DNA of 64,000 bases from positions 12,773 through 76,772 of the forward strand of contig URGV01000006.1 in NCBI GenBank assembly GCA_900547455.1, given 5' to 3'. Below, piece after piece: positions 52,093 through 59,510 of the stretch. The number at the start of each line of letters is the position of its first letter. The first letter of the stretch is position 1. The notes beneath the pieces are model-generated. The model did not search any database. It saw nothing but the letters and a program-made list of their open reading frames with translations, and was not told the origin of the DNA. This DNA comes from an uncultured Oscillospiraceae bacterium (lineage in GTDB: Bacteria > Bacillota > Clostridia > Oscillospirales > Ruminococcaceae). Both the position numbers and the translations under genes were made by a program.

Positions 52093-52509
52093 TTATAGAT
52101 TTATTTTATTCAAGGCTCGTCCATGAAGGCGACACACCTGCATCCTGCTGTAATACATTTCCTCTGCAATTTCATCCCAGGTCATACCCTTTATGTACCG
52201 ATACCTCATCAGCTGCCGTAGGTTATCGTCCGATAGACTATCCAGCACCACTACAATCTCATTCCTTTGGGATAAAAGTTCTCTGATTTTCTGATCCAGC
52301 TCTTCCTCCAACTCACATATTTTGATAACGCTGCTCTGTAATTTATCTCCGTTTCCTGCACCTCGTGGCTCCTGACTCAGTGTTGGGGTAATTTTAGTAG
52401 CTCTTGCCCGCCACTGCTCCAGCTCTTCTGTAAGGTCATCTACCTTTCTGCTCAGAACCCTGTAGCGGCCCAACCATTTAATTTTTTCTTGGTTTGTCAA
52501 CGCTATCAC
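52093..52509 (-). CDS. Sigma-70 region 4-like late transcription regulator
   Basis: The 138-residue protein has a coiled N-terminal half and a C-terminal helix-turn-helix (LRQLMRYRYIKGMTWDEIAE, MYYSRMQVCRLHGRALNKI) as in DUF1492/ArpU-type phage regulators. It is the last gene of the early/middle block, so it probably turns on late genes. Confidence 0.8.
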   Translation of the reverse strand: MIALTNQEKIKWLGRYRVLSRKVDDLTEELEQWRARATKITPTLSQEPRGAGNGDKLQSSVIKICELEEELDQKIRELLSQRNEIVVVLDSLSDDNLRQLMRYRYIKGMTWDEIAEEMYYSRMQVCRLHGRALNKINL

Positions 52510-52660
52510 TCCTCTTCAGGTTAATCATCTGCTCCCGCACCAGCTTGTCCACCACCCGCCCGATCTCCCGATATCCTGCCATCTGTGCAAGCCGCTGCAG
52601 GTTGTAGGCCGTCTGGGACGTGACCAGCACAGACAGGCGGCGGAATTTTTTATTTGACAT
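52478..52660 (-). CDS. Small basic phage protein (60 aa)
   Basis: From the ATG at 52660 the product SNKKFRRLSVLVTSQTAYNL then QRLAQMAGYREIGRVVDKLV looks like a small ribbon-helix-helix type DNA-binding protein. It overlaps the sigma-like regulator gene by 32 bases. Confidence 0.6.
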   Translation of the reverse strand: MSNKKFRRLSVLVTSQTAYNLQRLAQMAGYREIGRVVDKLVREQMINLKRSDSVDKPRKN

Positions 52661-52674
52661 CCGACGTCCCCCCT

Positions 52675-52836
52675 TTACCCAATCACCGACCACATAGAAA
52701 GTGGTGCATGGTATAACCGCCCATCAGATGTCCTAACCATTACCTGTTCTTCAGCTGCTGTAGGCTTATAAATTTTTACGACGGTTCCCTCTACCCCCGT
52801 GACACACTTCACCCGATCCCATAATTTGATACTCAT
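52675..52836 (-). CDS. Small phage protein (53 aa), SH3-like
   Basis: The frame begins MSIKLWDRVKCVTGVEGTVV and continues KIYKPTAAEEQVMVRTSDGR, a short beta-barrel pattern. Its start overlaps the stop of the upstream gene (ATGA), which supports expression. No family is recognised. Confidence 0.6.
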   Translation of the reverse strand: MSIKLWDRVKCVTGVEGTVVKIYKPTAAEEQVMVRTSDGRLYHAPLSMWSVIG

Positions 52837-53177
52837 TTTCCCTCACCTACTTTCGCTATCAATTCCAGGATTAAGTCATATGCTTTTTGTGCTACAACTC
52901 CCTCCCGTTGAATACTCTCTAACATTTCACTTCCCATTTCCGACATCCCCGGGGCTACTAATTTCCATAGTTTCAGTGCCATCTTCTGGTCTCTCAATGT
53001 TCTCTTTGACTGTTCCGCCTTTCTCTTCAAAGCATCCAGCAGCTCTATTTGTTCTTGGGATATGGCGATAGATTTCGGTTTCAGTAATTTGATCGCTGTT
53101 TCGATCACTTCGTGGTCTTTTCCCTCCATTTTTGGTAAAAGCTCACCCAATGCATTGATCGTTTCTTGCCTATTCAC
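52833..53177 (-). CDS. Hypothetical phage protein (114 aa)
   Basis: The protein is helical and charged, with ETINALGELLPKMEGKDHEV and ISQEQIELLDALKRKAEQSK, without recognised motifs. It is translationally coupled to the next small gene by a 4-bp overlap and lies among zinc-ribbon genes of the early operon. Confidence 0.55.
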   Translation of the reverse strand: MNRQETINALGELLPKMEGKDHEVIETAIKLLKPKSIAISQEQIELLDALKRKAEQSKRTLRDQKMALKLWKLVAPGMSEMGSEMLESIQREGVVAQKAYDLILELIAKVGEGK

Positions 53178-53195
53178 AGCTCTTTCCCCTTTCAG

Positions 53196-53486
53196 TTAGA
53201 TAAATGTCTGTAGGTCCGCTACTGCGGCGTCGCGCTGGCGCTCGGCTTCCTGCGCGCGGATCAGCAGCTGCCTGATTGCGGCCGCAGCCTTGGTACAGGT
53301 ATCGGGCAGCGTCGCGGGGAGTTTCCAAAGATCGGTCGCGGCCTGTCCTGCGCATCTGTCCAGCTCATCCGCAAGTTTCTGCAGTTCTTCCGCGGTAGCG
53401 GGCGCCGATCCCGCTCCCTCATAGCACTGACTGCAGAGCACAACCCCCGCTACTACCTGTTTGCCGCATTTTGCACATCTTGCCAT
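53196..53486 (-). CDS. Zinc-ribbon phage protein (96 aa)
   Basis: The product starts MARCAKCGKQVVAGVVLCSQ with two CxxC pairs (CAKC and CSQC), then a helical ELQKLADELDRCAGQAATDL part. I use the ATG before the first pair. Function unknown; probably nucleic-acid or protein binding. Confidence 0.55.
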   Translation of the reverse strand: MARCAKCGKQVVAGVVLCSQCYEGAGSAPATAEELQKLADELDRCAGQAATDLWKLPATLPDTCTKAAAAIRQLLIRAQEAERQRDAAVADLQTFI

Positions 53487-53487
53487 C

Positions 53488-53658
53488 TTACTTTCGATCC
53501 CCCTTGCTGTATTGGATGTAGCACCCGCATAACTTCGGGTCGTTTTTGCAGGCGTCCCGGCAGCGCGATCTGTTTCCGCACTCGGCACAGCAATAGTCCC
53601 CCTTGCGCCGCTTACAGTCGCCCAGCTGGCAGCCGCCTACTTTGATTTTGGTGGGCAT
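53488..53658 (-). CDS. Cys-rich zinc-binding phage protein (56 aa)
   Basis: AAAGGAGG precedes the ATG. The sequence MPTKIKVGGCQLGDCKRRKG then CCAECGNRSRCRDACK holds nine Cys and may bind two zinc ions. It is distinct from the CXXX-repeat proteins because spacing is irregular and Gly/Ser repeats are absent. Confidence 0.6.
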   Translation of the reverse strand: MPTKIKVGGCQLGDCKRRKGDYCCAECGNRSRCRDACKNDPKLCGCYIQYSKGDRK

Positions 53659-54071
53659 GGTGATTCCTCCTTTGGTGTAAAATAAGAGCAAAAATCATCG
53701 GGCAGCATTTCTACGGCTGCTCCCGGGCCGCACTCATCTGCCACCTGTGAGTGTACCTGACAGTGGCCCAGCACCATATAAAATTTACAATCTCTGCACT
53801 TCCCGACCGGCTGGGCTGGGCGGGTGTTCCAGGCTCCCAATGTCACCGATCGGCAGCGTTCTTTTGCTCTTCCGTAACCATAAAAATCCCTGCTGAAGGT
53901 AATATTGCAATGTTGGCACTTAATTTCTATACCATATCCTTGTACATTTGTAATTGCTGGGTATTCATTTCCGCAAAATGGACATGGCAGCACAATCCCC
54001 TTTTCTGTACACTCTTGCTGCGCCTGCTCGTCTCCCATCAGCGCGCGGTGGACCAGTTCTTTATCGGTCAT
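53637..54071 (-). CDS. Lar-like restriction alleviation zinc-ribbon protein
   Basis: The 144-residue protein has LPCPFCGNEYPAI, IKCQHC, and GAWNTRP, the pattern of the Lar restriction-alleviation family, which modulates host type I restriction. A second Cys-rich part (KCRDCKFYMVLGHCQVHSQV) follows. Whether it truly has Lar activity is unknown. Confidence 0.7.
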   Translation of the reverse strand: MTDKELVHRALMGDEQAQQECTEKGIVLPCPFCGNEYPAITNVQGYGIEIKCQHCNITFSRDFYGYGRAKERCRSVTLGAWNTRPAQPVGKCRDCKFYMVLGHCQVHSQVADECGPGAAVEMLPDDFCSYFTPKEESPCPPKSK

Positions 54072-54345
54072 CGGTCACACCCTCCCATCTTGTGCGGATC
54101 AAGACTGCATACCACGTTTCCGGCGGTGCATGGAATATCCCTGTGTCCGTCGTAGGCTGATAATGGTGGCCCGCCGCTGCTAGCTTGTATCCTCCTGTCT
54201 CCAGCAAAGCATTGACCTGCTGTTCGTAGTCCTGTATATTCCCGGCCGAAACCGCTCTGATTTCTCCCCTAAAATTCAATCCAGGTCGATTTGTCTGGAT
54301 TTCCTCCGGGAAGAACAGTTTTTTAATTTTCTCCCACTTTATCAT
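54061..54345 (-). CDS. Hypothetical phage protein (94 aa)
   Basis: The product contains EQQVNALLETGGYKLAAAGH and PPETWYAVLIRTRWEG, a small alpha-beta pattern seen in many clostridial prophages without assigned role. It overlaps the Lar-like gene by 11 bp. Confidence 0.55.
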   Translation of the reverse strand: MIKWEKIKKLFFPEEIQTNRPGLNFRGEIRAVSAGNIQDYEQQVNALLETGGYKLAAAGHHYQPTTDTGIFHAPPETWYAVLIRTRWEGVTDDR

Positions 54346-54346
54346 T

Positions 54347-54643
54347 TTATCGACCGCCTTTCAGGCATTGCAGCAGAAAATCTATTTGCTGCTTATCGAG
54401 ACTGCTAAACTCATCCCCATCGATGCCCACCACCAGGATCGGCCCGACAAAGCTGACTCCACAAAAAGTCAGGTTATATGGCAGTCCCTCCAGCCGCCCC
54501 TCCTCGTTGCAGATAATGCAGCAGTCGGTCGCCAGGGTCACGGTCTCAATATATCCTCCCACCACCTGCTGCAGTGCAGGCAGCGTGTTTTCGATTTCAG
54601 CTACTTCCGCTTCTTTTCCTGGCTGTTTGATGATGACCTTCAT
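54347..54643 (-). CDS. DUF3846 family protein
   Basis: The 98-residue protein (IENTLPALQQVVGGYIETVT, CIICNEEGRLEGLPYNLTF, FSSLDKQQIDFLLQCLK) matches DUF3846, common in phages and conjugative elements of Firmicutes. Function unknown. Confidence 0.75.
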   Translation of the reverse strand: MKVIIKQPGKEAEVAEIENTLPALQQVVGGYIETVTLATDCCIICNEEGRLEGLPYNLTFCGVSFVGPILVVGIDGDEFSSLDKQQIDFLLQCLKGGR

Positions 54644-54655
54644 CCCGCTACCCCC

Positions 54656-54865
54656 TTATATTCTCTGAAATTCTTCTTTGTACTTGATGAGCTGCCTGTT
54701 TAAAAAATCTTCCAGGTCCATCCGTAGCGGGTCTGGAATATCCTCCTCGGTGTTCGGGGTTTTAAGCGATACCCACACGCCCTCTTGGAGATCCCCTATG
54801 ATGCACTCGCAAATTGCGATTGCCTTCCTCAAGTCGATTATTTTCTGCAGCTTTCCTTCTGTCAT
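54656..54865 (-). CDS. Hypothetical phage protein (69 aa)
   Basis: Helical acidic protein (KIIDLRKAIAICECIIGDLQ, PDPLRMDLEDFLNRQLIKYK) with no recognised motif, in series with the other early genes. Confidence 0.5.
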   Translation of the reverse strand: MTEGKLQKIIDLRKAIAICECIIGDLQEGVWVSLKTPNTEEDIPDPLRMDLEDFLNRQLIKYKEEFQRI

Positions 54866-54879
54866 GATTTTTCCACTCC

Positions 54880-55209
54880 TTATCTGATAATCGGATATTC
54901 TTTCCCAGTGTCACACCGCAGGCGCTCTCCCTGCCAGAGACACAGGTACTCTTGGATGGTCTTGATCGCCGCCTCCGCCTCATAACAGACCACTGCGCAG
55001 CGGCCCATCTTCTTGAGGGTCCTGAGCCAGCGTTTCTGTTCCGGCACTCCCGGCTTGACTCCCTGGGCTTTTAGGTTGGTTGCCTCCCTGGCGTTCCGGC
55101 TCCCGCCATTTGGCACATGGTAGATGTACTCCAGTTCTGGCCAGCGCCCCTCCATCAGGATGCACCACTGGATCACCGCTTTCTGCTCATCGGCTTCTGT
55201 CCTGCTCAT
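54880..55209 (-). CDS. VRR-NUC nuclease with internal deletion of the catalytic core
   Basis: The start (EADEQKAVIQWCILMEGRWP, HVPNGGSRNAREATNLKAQG) and the end (EQKRWLRTLKKMGRCAVVCY) match phage VRR-NUC proteins, but after VKPGVP the sequence jumps directly to EQKRW. In intact relatives about 28 residues with the second acidic residue and the ExK pair lie in between. The frame is kept, so a shortened and probably inactive protein is made. Confidence 0.75.
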   Translation of the reverse strand: MSRTEADEQKAVIQWCILMEGRWPELEYIYHVPNGGSRNAREATNLKAQGVKPGVPEQKRWLRTLKKMGRCAVVCYEAEAAIKTIQEYLCLWQGERLRCDTGKEYPIIR

Positions 55210-55282
55210 TTTCCAAAAATCACTCCTTTGCGCTAAAACTTTACACATTTACAAGGCTTATCAGAGCCGGTCGCTCCAGCTC

Positions 55283-56038
55283 CTAAATCCTCAGCTTGTC
55301 CCTTGGCCGCCGGCGGGGCGGATCGGGGATCCTTACATATTTAAAGTAGAGATACCCGTACTTGGTTGCTCGGCTCTCCACCAGCATGTAGCCCTTGGGG
55401 GCCTTGGGCGGCTTGCGCTCGCTGTACTCCCGCTTGATCTCCTTTGGCTTCTCCCGCTCCGGCTGCCGCAGGTTTTTGGTGGGGCGCCATCGGTGCCCGC
55501 CCTGCTCCGGTGTCCAATGGTCGAAAAGGTAATTGGCAAGTCCGGTGTAGTCCTGTCCGTGATCCACGCCGTCATAATAGCAGTGCTCCCGCAGATGCTC
55601 GATGCGTACCACGCTGCCCAGATACCACTGCTTGCGGATGTACTCCTCCGGCACCCCCTCGGACACCATGTGCATGTGGATGCGCTGCGTCGCCTTGCCC
55701 CGTCCGAGGTAGGCCATGATCCGCACATCCGGGTAGGCATATTGCAAGCGACGGATGAAGTTGTCCCGCAATCGCTTTGCCTCCTCAAAGGTATGTACCT
55801 CGTATTCGTCAGAAAGGGTGAGGGTGCTGTAGAGGGATGTCGGGCCAAAGTTGGCGTTAAAGAGGCGGGTATGTTTGCGGCGGGAAATCTCCAGCTTGTG
55901 CTGCTCCCGCTCCTCCGGGGTTGCAAATCTCGGGCGCCGCGGGCGGGCTGTCCGCACGTCCCGGAGCTTGTCCGGTATGTCGAAAACCTCCTGCTCACAG
56001 ACCACTCCCGAGTATGTCCTGACTTTGACCCTGCGCAT
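55283..56038 (-). CDS. Replication initiator, ORF2/G2P (HUH) type
   Basis: From the ATG after GAGGAGGG the product has 251 residues. A central HUH-like IHMHMVSEG near residue 120 and Tyr residues near 140-165 (EEYIRKQWYLGS, DYTGLANYLF) fit the rolling-circle replication ORF2/G2P family. C-terminal basic region. It is the only recognisable replication gene in the phage, so replication may start as in P2. Confidence 0.75.
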   Translation of the reverse strand: MRRVKVRTYSGVVCEQEVFDIPDKLRDVRTARPRRPRFATPEEREQHKLEISRRKHTRLFNANFGPTSLYSTLTLSDEYEVHTFEEAKRLRDNFIRRLQYAYPDVRIMAYLGRGKATQRIHMHMVSEGVPEEYIRKQWYLGSVVRIEHLREHCYYDGVDHGQDYTGLANYLFDHWTPEQGGHRWRPTKNLRQPEREKPKEIKREYSERKPPKAPKGYMLVESRATKYGYLYFKYVRIPDPPRRRPRDKLRI

Positions 56039-56064
56039 CCTATCCCTCCTCTCAAAAAGGTGCG

Positions 56065-56087
56065 AAAAAAAGCGGCTGCCCGCCGCT
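56065..56087 (-). terminator. Intra-operon intrinsic terminator
   Basis: AGCGGCGGGCAGCCGCT followed by TTTTTTT on the minus strand starts directly after the stop of the next gene upstream and before the Rep gene. Confidence 0.75.
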
Positions 56088-56474
56088 CTATGTAAAAAGC
56101 TCCTCCGGCGTGTGCCTGCCCAGGAGGAGCAGCTTGTCCAGCCCCCGCTCAAACTCCGCCCGCTGCTGATCACTGACGGGGAAGCTGCGGTGCAGCTGGT
56201 GCTTTTCCAAGTAGCGTGCATAATACTCCGCTACCAGTGGATTGGTCAGCTTATACCGATAACCGTACTGGTTGGGCACACCCGCATAGATCAAATCCTG
56301 CTCGGGGTAAACATAATAGGCTGCCGCTCCCTGCCAGCCGCACCACTGCACCTGATAACCTGTGTGCCATCGGGAGATTACCCCCAGCGTCCCCGCCGGC
56401 GGGTAGAGGCGCGGGAAGAGCGATGCCTTTTCTTTGCTTTTCTGCATAACCCAGTTGCCTTTTTCCAGCTGCAT
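56088..56474 (-). CDS. Hypothetical phage protein (128 aa)
   Basis: From the ATG after AAGGAGG the product begins MQLEKGNWVMQKSKEKASLF, with WHTGYQVQWCGWQGAAAYYV and a helical end ERGLDKLLLLGRHTPEELF. No known motif. It is immediately followed by an intrinsic terminator. Confidence 0.55.
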   Translation of the reverse strand: MQLEKGNWVMQKSKEKASLFPRLYPPAGTLGVISRWHTGYQVQWCGWQGAAAYYVYPEQDLIYAGVPNQYGYRYKLTNPLVAEYYARYLEKHQLHRSFPVSDQQRAEFERGLDKLLLLGRHTPEELFT

Positions 56475-56475
56475 C

Positions 56476-56733
56476 TCAGTTCCTCCTTTTCTGTTTGCCC
56501 TGGCGCTGCCGGTCAATCGCCTGGATTATCTTTTCCCGACGATTTTCGCAGATTGCCGCGTACTCGGCCCAGTAAGTTCTTTTGCTTATCTCATCCAGCT
56601 CATCATAGATCATCTTAGCCGGGCAGTCCTCGCAGGCTTCGCTTCCCGTCTTGCCGCACTCCCTGCACTTGACCCGGTCGGCCAGCTGGTAGGCGGGCTT
56701 GTGCCTAGGAGGCCCGCCGATTGTGATGCGCAT
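56476..56733 (-). CDS. Zinc-ribbon phage protein (85 aa)
   Basis: From the internal ATG the product reads MRITIGGPPRHKPAYQLADR with CRECGK and CEDC pairs, then a basic helix. It overlaps the next upstream small membrane protein gene by 29 bases. Function unknown. Confidence 0.5.
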   Translation of the reverse strand: MRITIGGPPRHKPAYQLADRVKCRECGKTGSEACEDCPAKMIYDELDEISKRTYWAEYAAICENRREKIIQAIDRQRQGKQKRRN

Positions 56734-56869
56734 CTTTTTCTGCCTCCGCCATCTGGTGTAGCTTCCGGGCAAAGCGCCGGCGGTGCAGCCAGAGCGCTAC
56801 CTCGTACAGTACCGGCAACAGGATCAGCCCGCCGAACAGGGCCAGTCCGATAATGATAATCTCAAGCAT
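56705..56869 (-). CDS. Small membrane protein (54 aa)
   Basis: The product MLEIIIIGLALFGGLILLPV has one long hydrophobic helix followed by a basic amphipathic tail with RRRFARKLHQMAEAEKDAHH. The upstream gene ends inside its start region. It may act in superinfection exclusion or simply in membrane anchoring; this is inference. Confidence 0.5.
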   Translation of the reverse strand: MLEIIIIGLALFGGLILLPVLYEVALWLHRRRFARKLHQMAEAEKDAHHNRRAS

Positions 56870-57476
56870 CCTCGTTTCCCTCCACTTCTCCCGTTTCCGG
56901 ATCGATGCGCAGCTGCGCTGCATCCTCTTCCTGCTGCTGGTGCTTGTCCGCCCAGCGTCCACACTCCCAGCGCAGGTCCTGCAGGTTGTCCAAAAACGCA
57001 TCTTTGATGATCTCCGCATTGCTGGCTGTGATGAGCGCCAGGAGTTCAAAGCCCGTCTTGACCGCAACAACCTCCTGCCCGCTCTTCGTCCTGCGGATAT
57101 AATACTGCAGGCCCTGCTTGATGCCAGAAAGGGGCGCCAGATACTGGATGTCGATCACCGCGATCCCGTCCGCGTCCTTGAGCAACCGATAGGTGCTGTC
57201 GTAGCAGTTGAGGTCAAAGGGATAGATCTCGGCCTGTTCCTCGCCCTGCAGCACATCTGCCATCAGACCCAGGAGGCTTTCCTCCTGGACCATCCAGTCT
57301 GCCTGCTTGTCCTCTGGGATATCAAAGATGGTGAGGACATTATTCCTGTTCACTTCGAGGGCACCCGGCACCAGCCAGCAGGCGGAGCCCTGCCCGATAT
57401 ATTGGCAGAATCCGTTGGAGTAGATGTATACCATCTTCCTGTTCTTGCACAGGGAGGCAATGCTTTTCAGCTTCAT
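56862..57476 (-). CDS. Hypothetical phage protein (204 aa)
   Basis: From the ATG after AAAGGAGC the product has MKLKSIASLCKNRKMVYIYS, GIAVIDIQYLAPLSGIKQGL and a C-terminal charged tail. It resembles early proteins of clostridial prophages with no assigned function; no catalytic motif is seen. Confidence 0.55.
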   Translation of the reverse strand: MKLKSIASLCKNRKMVYIYSNGFCQYIGQGSACWLVPGALEVNRNNVLTIFDIPEDKQADWMVQEESLLGLMADVLQGEEQAEIYPFDLNCYDSTYRLLKDADGIAVIDIQYLAPLSGIKQGLQYYIRRTKSGQEVVAVKTGFELLALITASNAEIIKDAFLDNLQDLRWECGRWADKHQQQEEDAAQLRIDPETGEVEGNEDA

Positions 57477-57721
57477 CGTCCGCTCCTTTCGTATGATTTC
57501 AGTGTGCCGCTGCCTGTGATGCGGCTCTTGCACTTATTGCACACCGCGATGGTGGTGCGGTGGCCGTTGTACTCGCTGCGGATGGCCTTGATTTTCCCGC
57601 CGCAGGGGCAATCGATCATCACGATCTGGCCCTCTGGCTGCTGTTTCAGGCCCGCTACTACCGCTGCGATAAATTTTGCTTCATCTTGCAGTTCTTCTTT
57701 TGGGATGTCTTCCAGTTTCAT
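57473..57721 (-). CDS. Zinc-ribbon phage protein (82 aa)
   Basis: CPCGGKIKAIRSEYNGHRTT and CNKCKSRITGSG provide two Cys pairs. It overlaps the next gene by 4 bases. A nucleic-acid binding role is possible but not shown. Confidence 0.55.
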   Translation of the reverse strand: MKLEDIPKEELQDEAKFIAAVVAGLKQQPEGQIVMIDCPCGGKIKAIRSEYNGHRTTIAVCNKCKSRITGSGTLKSYERSGR

Positions 57722-58315
57722 TTACACCTCTTCCTTTCCTTCTGCCAGACATGTCAGCACCTTGCGGGTGTAGGCTGTCTCGTGGACTCCCTGCTCCCAT
57801 TGAGCTTTGGCGCCGCCCTCCCCGAGGTTGTAGGCCATCAGGCTGTCGGTCAGGCTGTAGCGTTCCAGATAACCGCCGAGGATATAGGCCCCAGCCTTGA
57901 TATTTTGCGTAGGGTCGGAAAGGTCAGTCACGCCGATCTGCTCCTGCAACCACGGCAGGTTGATGCTGTGAATCTGCATCAGGCCATAGCACTCACCATT
58001 TTGGGCGTCCAGCTGGTATCCACTCTCGACCTCCATCACTGCAAAGAGGATATCCGGCAGGACACCGTATTCCTCGCAGGCGGCCAGCGCCGCATCCTGC
58101 AGCTCGTGGTCGAGCGGGATGTCCCGGTACTTGTCCACCTCCGGGGCCTTGACCTCCACCCGCAGCTGGCAGACAACCGGCTGCACCGCTTCCTCGGGTT
58201 CTTCTTCCGCCAGCGTCAGGATCGGCTCCTCCGGCGGCGCGTCGCGGATCATGTCCCGCGGCTCGCAGCTGGCCAGCAGCAGACACAGGCAGCAGGTAAG
58301 TAACACGCTTCTCAA
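57722..58315 (-). CDS. Lipoprotein lytic transglycosylase
   Basis: The 197-residue protein has a lipoprotein signal (CLCLLLASC lipobox, Cys near residue 17) and an SLT domain with AVMEVESGYQLDAQNGECYG (catalytic Glu in the ExxS-like segment), YGLMQIHSINLPW and NIKAGAYILGGYL. It would be anchored outside the membrane and cleave peptidoglycan. Its place in the early operon rather than with tail or lysis genes is odd. Confidence 0.8.
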   Translation of the reverse strand: MRSVLLTCCLCLLLASCEPRDMIRDAPPEEPILTLAEEEPEEAVQPVVCQLRVEVKAPEVDKYRDIPLDHELQDAALAACEEYGVLPDILFAVMEVESGYQLDAQNGECYGLMQIHSINLPWLQEQIGVTDLSDPTQNIKAGAYILGGYLERYSLTDSLMAYNLGEGGAKAQWEQGVHETAYTRKVLTCLAEGKEEV

Positions 58316-58617
58316 CGCTCTTCCCCCTCTCCGGTAATCAGTTCGGCGCTGATCCAGGACTGCATATACCAGAGGTAAAACGGGACGGTCGGGATTTTGT
58401 AGCCCTTGGTGGTTGCCATTTCCCGGCGCCAGGAATACCCCGGCTTGAAGTTGCCGCAGTCGATGGCCGCGCGCAGACTTTCCGGATTGGTGCCCATCAG
58501 CTTTGCTGCTTCCGGCAACGGGATGTCAACCGGATGTTTGTTGACCAGCTCATTGAGCTGCTCTACTCTCTCTGCTACAGGTTTTGGAATTTGGAATAAT
58601 GACATGGATGATAACAT
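58312..58617 (-). CDS. Helix-turn-helix early phage protein (101 aa)
   Basis: GGAGG lies 8 bases before the ATG. The DIPLPEAAKLMGTNPESLRA segment resembles an excisionase/MerR-like helix-turn-helix, followed by an aromatic VPFYLWYMQSW end. It is the first gene of the long leftward transcript, so it is probably an early regulator. It overlaps the lipoprotein gene by 4 bp. Confidence 0.55.
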   Translation of the reverse strand: MLSSMSLFQIPKPVAERVEQLNELVNKHPVDIPLPEAAKLMGTNPESLRAAIDCGNFKPGYSWRREMATTKGYKIPTVPFYLWYMQSWISAELITGEGEER

Positions 58618-58671
58618 CTGTGGTGCCTCCTCTTAAAAATTCTTGATTTGAACTCCCATTTCTACTAACTT

Positions 58672-58836
58672 TTATTTGGTAGTTGCTACAACTCTTTGTA
58701 TATCCTCGTCATAACGGTGGATATAATCGCCAGCCTTATCGGGCCACATTTTCGAGACTTCTCTGCAAGCATCTGCAACTGTTTGTAGAGAAGTTGTCTT
58801 GCTTTTGTGGAAATACTCTCCACTTTCATCACCCGC
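58672..58836 (-). pseudogene. Cassette 1 minus-strand gene with lost start codon
   Basis: An open frame reads GDESGEYFHKSKTTSLQTVA, DACREVSKMWPDKAGDYIHR and YDEDIQRVVATTK. In cassette 2 the matching position starts with GTG GGT GAT GAA; here the GTG is GCG, so the frame has no start codon. A 47-codon ATG frame in another phase also exists but looks less protein-like. Confidence 0.45.
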
Positions 58837-58892
58837 CCTTCTCTTTCTCCTTCCCCCGTGCTATAATGAAACCACCAGCCCCCGCCAGGGCT
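58821..58892. repeat. Divergent-promoter repeat R1
   Basis: This 72-bp block differs from R3 by a single base. It holds TATAAT near its centre and the N-terminal codons of the minus-strand gene at its left edge. The AGCCC/GGGCT hairpin lies in the plus-strand leader. Confidence 0.85.
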
Positions 58893-58918
58893 AAAATTTT
58901 ATAGAAAGGGAGATTTTC

Positions 58919-59290
58919 ATGACAAACTTTTGGGATGCCGGTAACATTGCTGCCTAGTGTGCTCTTGGACTTTCTATTCTTACCCCTATTGCCACCAGCA
59001 TTTCAAACAATCGATTCCAACTAAAAATGAAACGTGTTGAATTGTTCGTCTCATCCGAGCTAAAGGATATTGATGAATTTATATCTGTGGTAGGTAATGC
59101 CATAGATTCTGGTCAACCTGGTAACCGTTACTCTGCTGCATTTGGAAAAGTTTATGCTTTCGCGTCCCTACAATTAAAAGAACAATTGGATCAATTAAAC
59201 GATCTGATTTTGGATCACCAGTTTCATGAGGCTCGACCACTCTTCTTTTTGGTTTGTAAGGAATTGCAGTCCAATTCTACTAAGTTCTAG
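58919..59290 (+). pseudogene. Cassette 1 plus-strand gene interrupted by an amber codon
   Basis: A GGGAG site 7 bases upstream starts MTNFWDAGNIAA, then TAG (58955-58957), and the same frame continues CALGLSILTPIATSISNNRF through a hydrophobic stretch and 90 more residues (ELFVSSELKDIDEFISVVGN). Without the stop it would be a 123-residue membrane-anchored protein. TAG is an ordinary stop in other phage genes, so a nonsense mutation is the best reading; internal restart at 59027 is possible. Confidence 0.6.
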
Positions 59291-59481
59291 ACATTCATCG
59301 TACCGGGGACGATCTTAAACAAAAATGTTCCGATCGCACATACAAAAAGAACCCAGATCAGATAGATGACAAACACGTCTTTAGCATATTTCCGGCAGTT
59401 AATCCACATGACGATCAGACAAACGATGGCAAGTACCATCAGCGAAGACCATAACCAGTCTGTTAATATCAACGCACTCAC
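59287..59481 (-). CDS. Two-pass small membrane protein (64 aa), cassette 2
   Basis: Starts at GTG. Two hydrophobic helices (WLWSSLMVLAIVCLIVMWIN and FVIYLIWVLFVCAIGTFLF) joined by a short basic loop. It follows the cassette 2 minus-strand gene and ends against the cassette 1 plus-strand gene. Confidence 0.5.
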   Translation of the reverse strand: MSALILTDWLWSSLMVLAIVCLIVMWINCRKYAKDVFVIYLIWVLFVCAIGTFLFKIVPGTMNV

Positions 59482-59510
59482 CGCCTTTTCTTAAATGTTT
59501 TCAATCGTTT

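Noticed and set aside
53488..53658. A fourth member of the Cys-rich CXXX system.
   Set aside because: Its nine Cys are irregularly spaced like a zinc-binding protein and it lacks the shared C-terminal domain.
58955..58957. Amber codon read as evidence for TAG recoding in this phage.
   Set aside because: TAG ends other phage genes here (radical SAM gene, spike gene, 40-aa micropeptide), so it works as a stop.
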